Source of the DNA: Synaphobranchus kaupii
Taxonomy: Eukaryota; Chordata; Actinopteri; Anguilliformes; Synaphobranchidae
Length of the DNA: 64,000 nt
NCBI GenBank assembly: GCA_029718625.1
Contig: CM056391.1
Span: 24,740,141-24,804,140 of the forward strand
Direction: 5' to 3'
This document shows positions 38,997 through 48,169 of this stretch, in pieces. The translations under genes and the position numbers were made by a program. The notes beneath the pieces were generated by a model. It was not told where the DNA came from. It did no database searches and saw nothing but the letters and a program-made list of their open reading frames with translations. How positions within the stretch are numbered: the stretch's first letter is position 1; each line of letters starts with the position of its first letter.

Positions 38997-39850
38997 ATGA
39001 GGTCCCGGGTTCTCCAATGGGGTCATTCCTCCCAGCTGGTGGCCCACCCAGGCACCCATCGAACTAGGGATTTCCTGTCTCTGCGCTTTTGGTGGCCCAG
39101 CATGGAGAGAAATGTGCGGGAGTTTGTTTCTGCCTGTTCGGTTTGCGCGCAAAACAGGGTTCATCACTCCCACCCTCGAGTCTTTTAGGCCCCCTACCCA
39201 TCCCTAGCGGTCCTTGGAGCCATGTCGCACTAGATTTTATCACCGGATTGCCTGCGTCCCAGGGCAACACGGTGATTCTGGTGGTCGTGGACAGGTTCTC
39301 TAAGGCCATCAGCACCAGAGGCCGCTCAGCTGGTGGTTGACCACGTCTTTAGGGTGCACGGCCTTCCCCAGGATGTGGTGTCGGATCGCGGTCCTGAATT
39401 TGCTGCTCGGTTCTGGCGCTCTTTTTGCGATCAGCTAGGGGTGTCCGTTCGTCTCTGGGTGAAAGCCAGAGGACAAACTAATGGACAGAATGAGCGTACT
39501 AATCAAACGCTGGAGAATACTCTTCGTTGTCTGGCCGCCTCCAAGCCCACGTCATGGAGTCGCCACCTCACCTGGGCTGAGTATGCGCATAACACGCTGC
39601 GCAATGCTTCCATGGATCTCTCTCCTTTCGAGGCTCAGCTGGGGTATCAACCTCCTCTGTTCCCCGAGTTAGAGAGGAATGTGGAGGGCACGTCCACAGG
39701 TTGTTTTGTTCGGAGGTGCCGCTCTGTTTGGAGGCGCGTTCGTGCGTCGCTTTTGCGCGCCACGGCTAGACAAAAGCTCTCGGCCGATAGGCTCCGTCAT
39801 CCGGCTCCCTCCTACCGGGTTGGTCCCTACTGTACCCTGACAAAGGCAGT
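38997..39850 (+). pseudogene. Ty3/gypsy integrase
   Basis: Zinc-binding segment [20 protein letters not shown] with CSVCAQ, then the core [34 protein letters not shown] and NGQNERTNQTLE, which supply the three DDE acids. It ends near SYRVG. A frameshift near 39333 splits the core. No 3' LTR or polypurine tract follows, so the element is truncated at its 3' end. Confidence 0.85.
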
Positions 39851-39859
39851 GCAACACAT

Positions 39860-41045
39860 AGCTTAATATGGCATGGAAGGGCTTGTGAATGTCCTGCTAG
39901 TTAGATATACACGTAATATATTAGCCCATGTGTTTGTTTTTACAAATATTGTCCAGCTGTTGTAAGAGGAACTGCTAGGTAAAGATAATTGAAATTAAGT
40001 AAAGGACACAAATGAGGTAGGTCAGCAGGGTGCAGGTTACGTTGGTGATAGCTGGGATATAATTCACATTTGTTACATGAAATTACTTGACAGATGCTCT
40101 CATCCAAAGCAATGTCCAGGTTCACTATAACAAACAGCACCAAGTGCAAATAACAATGATGACTACAATGTTATGCACAATGCACATGGGCTGGAGTGAA
40201 ATGAGATGTATGTCAGGTTGATAATATAAGCCAAGTCGTGCACTCCTTACGATAGCGAGCGAGGACAAGTTCTATTTTGCATCTAGGCTATTAACTTGGA
40301 CATGAATGGTGTTGTATTGTTTTCTATTTAGGAAGGTAAAAGGGTGCTTGCTATACATTTATGTGTAAGCTACAATAAATATTTCAATTACATAATTTTA
40401 ACAATAAAACATAAAATAACGGCATAATTTAGGCATGGTAATGTGTTTACGGTGAAAACCGTAAACCGTTGTTACCTGCCACATAAGAATGATGTGTACG
40501 AGCGTTTGTTACATAAGGCCCATTGTGTCGATAGGCTGTGAGGGGCTATTAGACACTCGGCCTGTGTTTCACCGGCACTAGAAGGGCACCAGACCAAGAT
40601 GCCAGACCATCTGTGTCCCAGTGCAGGGCACGCTGGAAGGAGGATTGGATGGAGAATATTCGCTTTTCAATGAAAACATCCACAATCCACCACTCACAGA
40701 GAACACACTGCTGACCCTATTTGATCTAAACCCCCTCAAGTTCTGAATCGTGATATTTATAGCTTTCTATCTGAAGGGATGAGGCCAAACTGGTTCTGAC
40801 CACAGATGGCTCCACTTCGAGTTTTACTGCCTGATGTGTCAACTCAATGTCGTGCTCCTAGTTTATCAGCAGGCAGGCCAGAATTAATTGGGACTGCATA
40901 TTGTGTCAGAACATTTTGACTAATAGGGGCCCCTGGCCAATGTTTCCATCCTATCAGTCAATGGACAGTGTTGTTAAGGAGAACTGTTTTGTTGCTATGG
41001 GGATATTCCTTGATGTAGCACTACCAAGGCTTAAATATTTTGCTT
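39860..41045. other. intergenic DNA, mostly unassigned
   Basis: A short SINE/LINE-tail-like block (agatgctctcatccaaagc) occurs near 40092. Nothing else was recognised. Confidence 0.4.
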
Positions 41046-41049
41046 TTTG

Positions 41050-41310
41050 TTTTTGCTTTGGCTGTCAGAATTACCTGATATTGTTATATATTTTATATTT
41101 CAAATATTTTTTTAATTTTCGTATTTTTTTAATGTTTGTGAACGTGTACATGTGCATGCACACATCAATGTCATTAGTGGAAAATGTACATGATGTTCAG
41201 TTTTTAATTACACACATTTCATGGACACTAATGTAATTCCCTACAATATATACCATACCATTTCTGTAAAAAAAAGTCAGTCAATGGACTGCCAAAATGG
41301 TATTTATTTA
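41050..41310. repeat. tandem duplication unit 1 (intact; carries the empty TTAA site)
   Basis: From gctttggctgtcagaatta through ttatatttcaaatattt, then ttcagtttttaattacacac and tccctacaatatataccata. Unit 2 (41320-41468 continuing at 48065-48165) repeats this text in the same order but is interrupted at the TTAA by a 6.6-kb element. Confidence 0.85.
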
Positions 41311-41319
41311 TATATTTAT

Positions 41320-41468
41320 TTTTGCCTTGGGTGTCAGAATTACATTGTTATATATTTTATATTTCAAATATTTTCGAATTTATTGTTACATTTTTGAAAG
41401 TTTACCTTTGTATGCACGCCATTAAGTTATTAATGGAAAATGGTAAGTACATGCTGTTCAGATTTTAA
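41320..41468. repeat. tandem duplication unit 2, left half
   Basis: ccttgggtgtcagaattac, ttatatttcaaatattt and gttcagatttTAA match unit 1 in order. The match stops at TTAA, where the composite element begins. Confidence 0.85.
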
Positions 41469-42227
41469 AGGGTAACTAAACGGGCTGTTTCAGAGCAACC
41501 ATGCCTCTGTTTGCAGGTAAGGTGGGAAAGATACTCATGAAAGGGTTGGGCTCAAGTTAGCAAGCCACACCCCATTTTTTTTTTTTTTTTCACGTGCATG
41601 CTCATTCACAGTTATAATTTGTTTTGTTTGAGCCGCTCGCTCCGGCTGCTGAGCCTGGACTGACCCCACACACTTACAACCCAGTGCAGGAGATACATAG
41701 ATGGATACCACAATTTCCTAAATTATGTTGTTTTGTATGAACCTGTGGCACTTTTTTTGCAGTTTTGCTATCTTACTACATAACAGCTTTGATAGCCTTA
41801 GATACAAATAGGCTACGTTAACATTAATGTAGGCTAGGCTACATATAGTTATAAACTTAGCTCTCATCTTAATTTGGATAATTTTCTAGTAACAGTTAAA
41901 GTTAAAGACTGCTAATTTAGCCATGAATTAATTTACAATGAAACGTGTAGTAACTTTGCTAAATTGAGGTCATATAGACACATTAAAACTTTAGGAACAT
42001 TATCTCATTTCGGTCAAAACTGCATAAATACAAACATTGTCCAGTCATAGCCATTTCATTGTGAGCTACGTTAACTAATGTAGGTATCTTGTGGGCTACT
42101 GTGTATTTGTGGTTTGTCCCATAAAGTGCATTTTTAGATCAGTCCTGCTTTTCCCATGGCCTAACAAATCGAGAAAATAGCCGAGGGGGAGAAAGAAAAT
42201 GTGATTGCTGCGATTAAATAAATTATA

Positions 42228-42345
42228 GGTTTAGGTTTACTTATTTAAAAAAGGGACAATGCACATTAATAAACGTAAGGTAAAATGTGCCAAATTTAGC
42301 CATTGGGGCTCATTTTCATCTGTAGTCCCTGGGCAGGTTGATACG
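42228..42345. mobile_element. dispersed repeat fragment (gggacaatgcacatta type)
   Basis: tacttatttaaaaaagggac followed by aatgcacattaataaacg, then ccaaatttagccattgg and gtagtccctgggcagg. From memory this is a common dispersed fish repeat, probably LINE-associated. Family not confirmed. Confidence 0.4.
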
Positions 42346-42393
42346 GAAGCCCTGAAGCGCAAGGTGAAAATTTTTTTTTTGAAAAGCTATCTC

Positions 42394-42933
42394 TGTTACG
42401 GTTCCGAGTATGAACTGGACTCAAATGCACGACTCGAACACAGGAAATTCCAATACTCAATTATTTTATTGCTTTGACCAGAATCCCTCCTGAAGCATAG
42501 GGAGAATAAGGAAGGTCAGTTATGGTTCCGAGCAGGAACTGGACTCAATACAGACAGACAATACAGAGAGCGCTAGGCTCTAATAAATTATTGCTTCGAC
42601 CAGAATCCCTCCTGAAGCATAGGGAGACATAAATGACAAACAGTCCAGGTGATGGGTACAGCAGGGGAACAGCGGCAGCAGGAGAGGCCGGGGGCTGGTG
42701 ATGGTGACAGGAAACCGGGCAAGCTGAGCAGAGGAGGAGCAGGGAGCGGGAACCAGGGCAGAGCAGAGTGGCAGGAGCAGTTGCAGGTTAGCTGAGCGGG
42801 GTCCGGGCTGGGCGTGTATGCAGCAGCAGGACAGCAGCGGCAGCAGCACAAGCAGGAGGCGGGCACCGCCGCAGAGTGGAAGAGCTGGGGCTCCGACTGC
42901 ATGCACACACGGCAGGTGGTTTGGCAGGAAACA
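42394..42933 (-). mobile_element. minus-strand solo LTR, gypsy-like
   Basis: On the - strand it starts TGTTTCCTGCC and ends ggaaccGTAACA, the same style of end as the LTR at 54474-55128. It interrupts the palindromic array: ctatctc lies to the left and aaaacgagatag to the right. An internal ~130-bp segment is duplicated (gttccgag...ctgaagcatagggaga twice). No clean 5-bp target duplication is visible. The 155-codon - strand ORF here is not a gene. Confidence 0.6.
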
Positions 42934-42976
42934 GCAAAAACGAGATAGTAAGTCGTTAAAACGAGATACTATCTCG

Positions 42977-43712
42977 AGTTGTAATTTATTAGCTATTGGC
43001 TGTTGTACAGTATATGTGACGTGGCAGTACATGTGATGTCTCACCAACTGTGTGCATCTGGCTACACCCTTCCACCTTAGGCTACACTATAAATACGTTT
43101 TTTTTTTCTCGAATCCAGCAAGTTGTGGAGCCTGAGGAGCATTTGTATGAGCGACAGGCTATTGATAGAGAGAGGATAGCATAGGGTGTCAACCCATACA
43201 GTTTGTCCGTATGAAAACCCATACAATTTGTCCGGTTTTTCCAACTTTTCGAAGGCAAACGGGCGATTAAGGTTATGATATGGGAAATCTAGTCTAATAC
43301 GTTTTGTTTTCTCCATCAACCTACGGAAGCCCTGAAGCGCAAGGTGAAATTTTTATTTTTTTTAAAAGCTATCTCATTATAACGAGATACTATCGTTAAA
43401 ACAAGATAGTAAGTCGTTAAAATGAGATACTATCTCATTATAACGAGATAGTAAGTCGTTAAAACGAGATACTATCTCGTCATAACGAGATACTATCTCG
43501 TTAAAACGAGAGAATTTTTTTTTTTGAAAAGCTATCTCGTTTAAACAAGATAGTAAGTCGTTTATATGAGTTATTATCTCGTTTATTCGAGATAGTAAGA
43601 CGTTTATACGAGTTATCTCGTTTATTCGAGATATCGCGTTTATATGGCTCGTTTATACAAGTTATTAACTCGTTTGTAGGGCACGTTTTTACGAGATATA
43701 ACTCAGCATGAA
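42977..43712. repeat. left inverted arm with palindromic array
   Basis: Reverse complement of 47182-47877. In order: agttgtaatttattagctat (near-perfect for the first ~120 bp), a unique segment, two copies of a 25-bp minisatellite (43189-43235), cggaagccctgaagcgcaagg, and then an array of tatctcgtta / taacgagata half-units from 43371 to 43690. Confidence 0.9.
43371..43690. repeat. palindromic array of TATCTCGTTA/TAACGAGATA units, left
   Basis: Many head-to-head 10-mers such as actatctcgttataacgaga, interspersed with agtaagtcgtt spacers. Each pair is itself a palindrome. The same units occur at 42935-42976 and, inverted, at 47200-47425. Confidence 0.9.
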
Positions 43713-44475
43713 GCTATAGTCCGGTGTTTTACAGTGCAATTGTATCGGTAATAGGAAAGATGTGCTCATTCTCGTCAGGAGAGACGATACAATTACTATT
43801 ACCGATACAATTGCACTGTAAAACACCAGACTGTAGCTTAATCCCTAATAAAATACAATAAACACCATCACTTGTTGCCAACTAATATTATCTCTAGATG
43901 CATCATTCATCCAATACACAACGCAGAGTTAAAAACGCAGCTGACAAACTTTTATATTTTAAAGTATTTTGTCAGGCTCCCCATGTTGAAATGAAGCACC
44001 AAGTAGCCGACACACGCAATAACCCAAAAATAGCTTTAATTGCACTTAGGCTACAATGCACGTTGAAATCAGAGTTGAGAGCGAAGCATAAGAACAGTTA
44101 TGTGGTCCGGACTCCAGTCTTGAAAATGTTGAGGAATGTATGGCAAACTCAGAATCCAGAATTAATCTAATCCTGGTCTAATCTCCTACTTCAGACATTC
44201 GTGTAACAATAACGCCCTCTCCTGACGAGAATGAGAACATCTCTCCTATTACTGATACAACTGCACTGTAAAATATCAATTTATGCATTTAATCTCTAAT
44301 AAAATATAGCCTAATAAGCAGCACCTGTTGGCAGCTAATTATCTCTAAACCTGATAGATGCATCATTCGTTCAATACACAACGTAGCTAGAGTTAACAAA
44401 TGTGTTTTTCAGTAATATTAGGCTGTATTTTAAGTGTTACAAATATTTAAAAAATATATAGCCCCCCGTCCCCCC
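43713..44475. repeat. two-copy ~450-bp cassette between the arms
   Basis: Blocks attaccgatacaattgcact, taatccctaataaaata, agatgcatcattcatccaat and acacaacg occur near 43797-43930 and again near 44248-44390. A short inverted copy of the first block at 43731-43758 makes a local hairpin. The second cassette is interrupted by the L2 at 44480. Confidence 0.75.
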
Positions 44476-44479
44476 ATGT

Positions 44480-47110
44480 ACAAGCAAGCTCTTGTATCAG
44501 CTAGATCTGCCTTTTTCTCTAAATTAATTGAACAAAACAAATGCAACCCAAAATTCTTGTTTAGCACTGTGGACAATTTGACTAAAAAACCATGATCAGA
44601 ATTTTCATCCTACCCCAACGTTTACAGCAGTAATGATTTCATGAATTTTTTCAATCAAAAGATTGAAGCTATTAGAGACCAGATCTCCAGATTGCCTCCT
44701 CCTCTAGGCATCACTCCTCCCATAATCAATGAACAGCCCAGATCCTGGTCAACACAGGAAGATGTATCATCAGTGGCACTAAACTGTTTTAGGCCAATTG
44801 ACATGGAGGAGCTGTCTAAACTGGTTATGTCCTCAAAACCGACTACCTGCCTACTCGACCCAATCCCTACAAAATTAGTTAAAGAACTTTTCCCCATACT
44901 AGGCCAGCATATGTTAAAAATCATTAACACATCCTTAGTAGTAGGATATGTGCCAGAGCCACTAAAAATGGCGGTTATTAAGCCATTACTAAAGAAACCA
45001 AACCTCGAATCTGACAAATTGGAAAACTATAGACCCATTTCAAATCTTCCATTTCTATCAAAAATATTAGAGAAAGCTGTTGCTAAGCAACTTGGTGCAT
45101 ACCTTAGCTCAAACCATATCCATGAAATGTTCCAGTCAGGATTTAGACCCTAACATAGCACTGAAACGGCACTTGTTAAAGTTATTAACGATTTACTATT
45201 ATCAGCCGACCAAAACTCTGTGTCTGTTCTTGTACTTCTTGACCTAAGTGCAGCTTTTGATACAATAGATCACGAGATTCTACTGAACAGACTCCAGGGC
45301 TGTGTTGGACTAAATGGTCAAGCTCTTGCATGGTTCAGATCATACTTATACAATAGGAAGCAGTTTGTTAAATTAAATGAAGTATCATCCAGTTACTCAG
45401 TAATGAAATATGGTATTCCACAAGGATCAGTGCTAGGCCCAGTACTCTTTTCATTATATATGCTACCCCTTGGTGATATTATTCGGGTACATGGGGTAGA
45501 TTTTCACTGCTATGCGGACGATACGCAGATATACATTTCCATGAAACCCGGCGAGGCACTACCACTTTCTCGGTTAGAGGCTTGTATTGCAGATATTAAA
45601 GCTTGGATGCTTTCCAATTTCCTGCTCCTAAACTCAGAAAAGACCGAAATGCTGGTTTTAGGTCCAAAAAAACAAAGGGCGAAACTGGGTACATCTACTT
45701 TAAATTTCGATGGTTGTTTAGTTGTTCCAAACTCAGCTGTGAAAGACCTAGGTGTTACTATAGACCCAGATATAACCTTTAGCGCGCACATAAAAAACAT
45801 ATCTAGAGTAGCTTTCTTTCAGTTAAGGAACATAGCTAAAATAAGGCACTTCCTATCAATAGGGGACGCAGAGAAACTAATCCATGCTTTTGTTACGTCT
45901 AGGCTAGATTACTGTAATGCCCTGCTATCTGGCTGCCCTAAATCCTTGCTAAATAATCTCCAGCTTGTGCAGAATGCAGCCGCTCGCATTTTAACTAGAA
46001 CTAAGAAATATGAGCATATTACCCCAGTACTAGCATCGCTTCATTGGCTACCAATTAAGTTTAGGATAGACTTTAAGGTTTTGCTTCTGACCTTTAAAGC
46101 TTTAAATGGACTTGCGCCAGTGTATATATGTAATCTGCTTTTACCATATAAGCCAAAAAGATCACTCCGTTCCCAAGACGCAGGCTACCTAGTAGTCCCA
46201 AGAATATCTAAAAACTTGACGGGTGGTCGAGCTTTCTCCTACAGAGCGCCACTACTGTGGAACACCCTGCCAAAATTTATAAGGGAATCAGACACCGTCT
46301 CAATATTTAAGTCTAGATTAAAAACGCACCTTTATGATCAGGCTTATAATGAGCTATAGTCTGGAGACAGGACCAGAGAAGCATTTAGCCATAGAGTAAT
46401 GTGGGGTGGCATCCTTTCCTTACTGTCACCTGTCAACAGCTGTGACCCCATCTTCCTGGGCTGGCTCTTGATAGGTGGGTAGGATTGTTTTCCCTCTCAT
46501 GACTGCATGGTTTCTGAAACTCTGTCTTCATAGCTATGCAGCCATAGATTACTCCTGGCGGGGGCGCTTGTCCAACCCTCCCACCCCTTCCCCACCCCCC
46601 ACCCCTCCAGTTGGTGCTCCTGCTGCTCTATTACACTTCCCCTAACTGTTTTCTCTCTCTCTTTTTTTTTTACATTCTGCCGGCGGGGCTTATGCCCCGC
46701 ATCTCGAGAGTTGCTGTCCGGCTTCCTGTCCGTTGCCGCTTGCCCCTCCCTCCTTACCACCGCTGCCAGCTGCTCCCGCCGCCATCGGCGCCCGGTTCCC
46801 CACCATCACTGCCGCCACATCTGGACTGTCATCTAGCTGCTGCAAATTACATTATCATGGACATTGGCTGTTTTGACCATGTTGGTCTTTAAGCCCTAGA
46901 CCCTGAGCCGACCAGAGGAGGATGGGTTCCCCCATTGAGTCTGGTTCCTTCCAAGGTTTCTTCCTAGTTACACCAGGGAGTTTGTCCTTGCCACTGTTGC
47001 CTTTGGCTTGCTCTTGTGGGGGGTTTAGGCTGGGTTTTGCTGTGAAGTGCATTGTGACAACTTGTTGTGAAATGCGCTATATAAATAAATATTGATTGAA
47101 ATATTGATTG
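44480..47110 (+). mobile_element. 5'-truncated L2-clade LINE
   Basis: About 2.6 kb. It starts inside ORF2 (acaagcaagctcttg) and ends with an (ATTGA)-type tail (aaatattgattgaaatattg). Flanked by ATGT at 44476-44479 and 47111-47114. The unit-1 cassette shows the corresponding unbroken text near 43980 (ccccATGTTGAAATGAAGC). The 3' UTR has the gctatataaataaatattg motif shared with the tail at 4140. It sits inside the composite TTAA element, so it is younger than that element. Confidence 0.88.
44482..46359 (+). pseudogene. L2 ORF2 reverse transcriptase, two in-frame stops
   Basis: A single frame runs about 620 codons with only two stops, TGA at 44593 and TAA at 45151, and no frameshift. The latter falls in GFRP*HSTETAL. 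Visible RT blocks: [58 protein letters not shown] and [10 protein letters not shown] with the catalytic YADD, then [11 protein letters not shown] and the L2 C-terminal block [19 protein letters not shown]. The endonuclease domain is lost through 5' truncation. Confidence 0.9.
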
Positions 47111-47181
47111 ATGTTAAAATGAAGCACGCAAGGACTCAAAAACAGCTTTAATTGCACTCAAAATACACACTGAAATCAGAG

Positions 47182-47877
47182 TTCATGCTGAGTTATATCT
47201 CGTAAAAACGTGCCCTACAAAGGAGTTAATAACTTGTATAAACGAGCCATATAAACGCGATAATATCTTGAATAAATGATATAATAACTCGTATAAACGA
47301 CTTACTATCTCGTTTAAACGAGATAGCTTTTAAAAAAAAATTTTTTTTCTCGTTTTAACAAGATTGTATCTTGTTTTAACGACTTACTATCTCGTTTTTT
47401 AGTATCTGGTTATAACGAGATAGCTTTTCAAAAAAAATGTTTTCACCTTGCGCTTCAGGGCTTCCGTAGGTTGATGGAGAAGCGTTTGAAAAAAAAAAAA
47501 AACGTTTTAGACTAGATTTCCCATATCATAACCTTAATCGCCCGTTTGCCTTTGAAAAGTTGGAAAAACCGGACAAACTGTATGGGTTTTCATACGGACA
47601 AACTGTATGGGTTTTCATACGGACAAATTGTATGGGTTTTCATACGGACAAACTGTATGGGTTGACACCCTATGCTATCCTCTCTCTATCAATAGCCTGT
47701 CGCTCATACAAATGCTCCTCAGGCTCCACAACTTGCTGGATTCGAAAAAAAAAAAACGTATTTATAGTGTAGCCTAAGGTGGAAGGGTGTAGCCAGATGC
47801 ACACAGTTGGTGAGACATCACATGTACTGCCACGTCACATATACTGTACAACAGCCAATAGCTAATAAATTACAACT
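47182..47877. repeat. right inverted arm with palindromic array
   Basis: Reverse complement of the left arm. The array is at 47200-47425. cttgcgcttcagggcttccg is at 47449-47468. Four copies of the 25-bp minisatellite (acaaactgtatgggttttcat-type) run at about 47572-47665. Then the conserved outer ~120 bp ends attacaact. Confidence 0.9.
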
Positions 47878-48064
47878 GCAATGGCCTATGTTTCACCATC
47901 GTGGCACTAGTTAGCCAAAATACACTACTCTTTCTATGATGCTAAATATTGCGATGAAATGTCGTGATTCGCAACAGGATCAATCTCAAGCACATGGATA
48001 TGTCCAAATATACTGTATCAGTAATCAGCTAAAAAAAAGAAAGGTTTTAGGGTTTACTTACCCT

Positions 48065-48165
48065 TTAATTACACACGTTTCGTGGACACAAAAGCTATTC
48101 CCTACAGCCCATACCATACAATTTCTGTTAAAAAAACTTTTTGGTTAGTGAAAAGTTAAAATGGT
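48065..48165. repeat. tandem duplication unit 2, right half
   Basis: ttaattacacacgtttcgtg, tccctacagcccataccata and aaaatggt continue unit 2 after the composite element and match 41205-41300 of unit 1. Confidence 0.85.
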
Positions 48166-48169
48166 CTTC

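Larger units (their letters stand above)
41469..48064. mobile_element. 6.6-kb composite DNA element with TTAA target duplication
   Basis: The ends agggtaactaaac and gtttacttaccct are inverted repeats with one mismatch. TTAA lies at 41465-41468 and 48065-48068. Unit 1 of the surrounding duplication shows the unoccupied site. The interior holds a LINE-like scrap, a solo LTR, two inverted arms of about 0.7 kb with palindromic arrays, a two-copy cassette and an L2 insertion. No transposase frame was recognised. TTAA target choice fits piggyBac- or Kolobok-type elements; the superfamily is not settled. Confidence 0.75.

Noticed and set aside
42580..43047. 155-codon cysteine/leucine-rich ORF on the - strand
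   Set aside because: It lies inside the solo LTR and overlaps its boundary; GC-rich LTR sequence gives open frames by chance.
43371..43690. CRISPR-like array
   Set aside because: The repeats are palindromic 10-mers without unique spacers, in a eukaryotic transposable element context.
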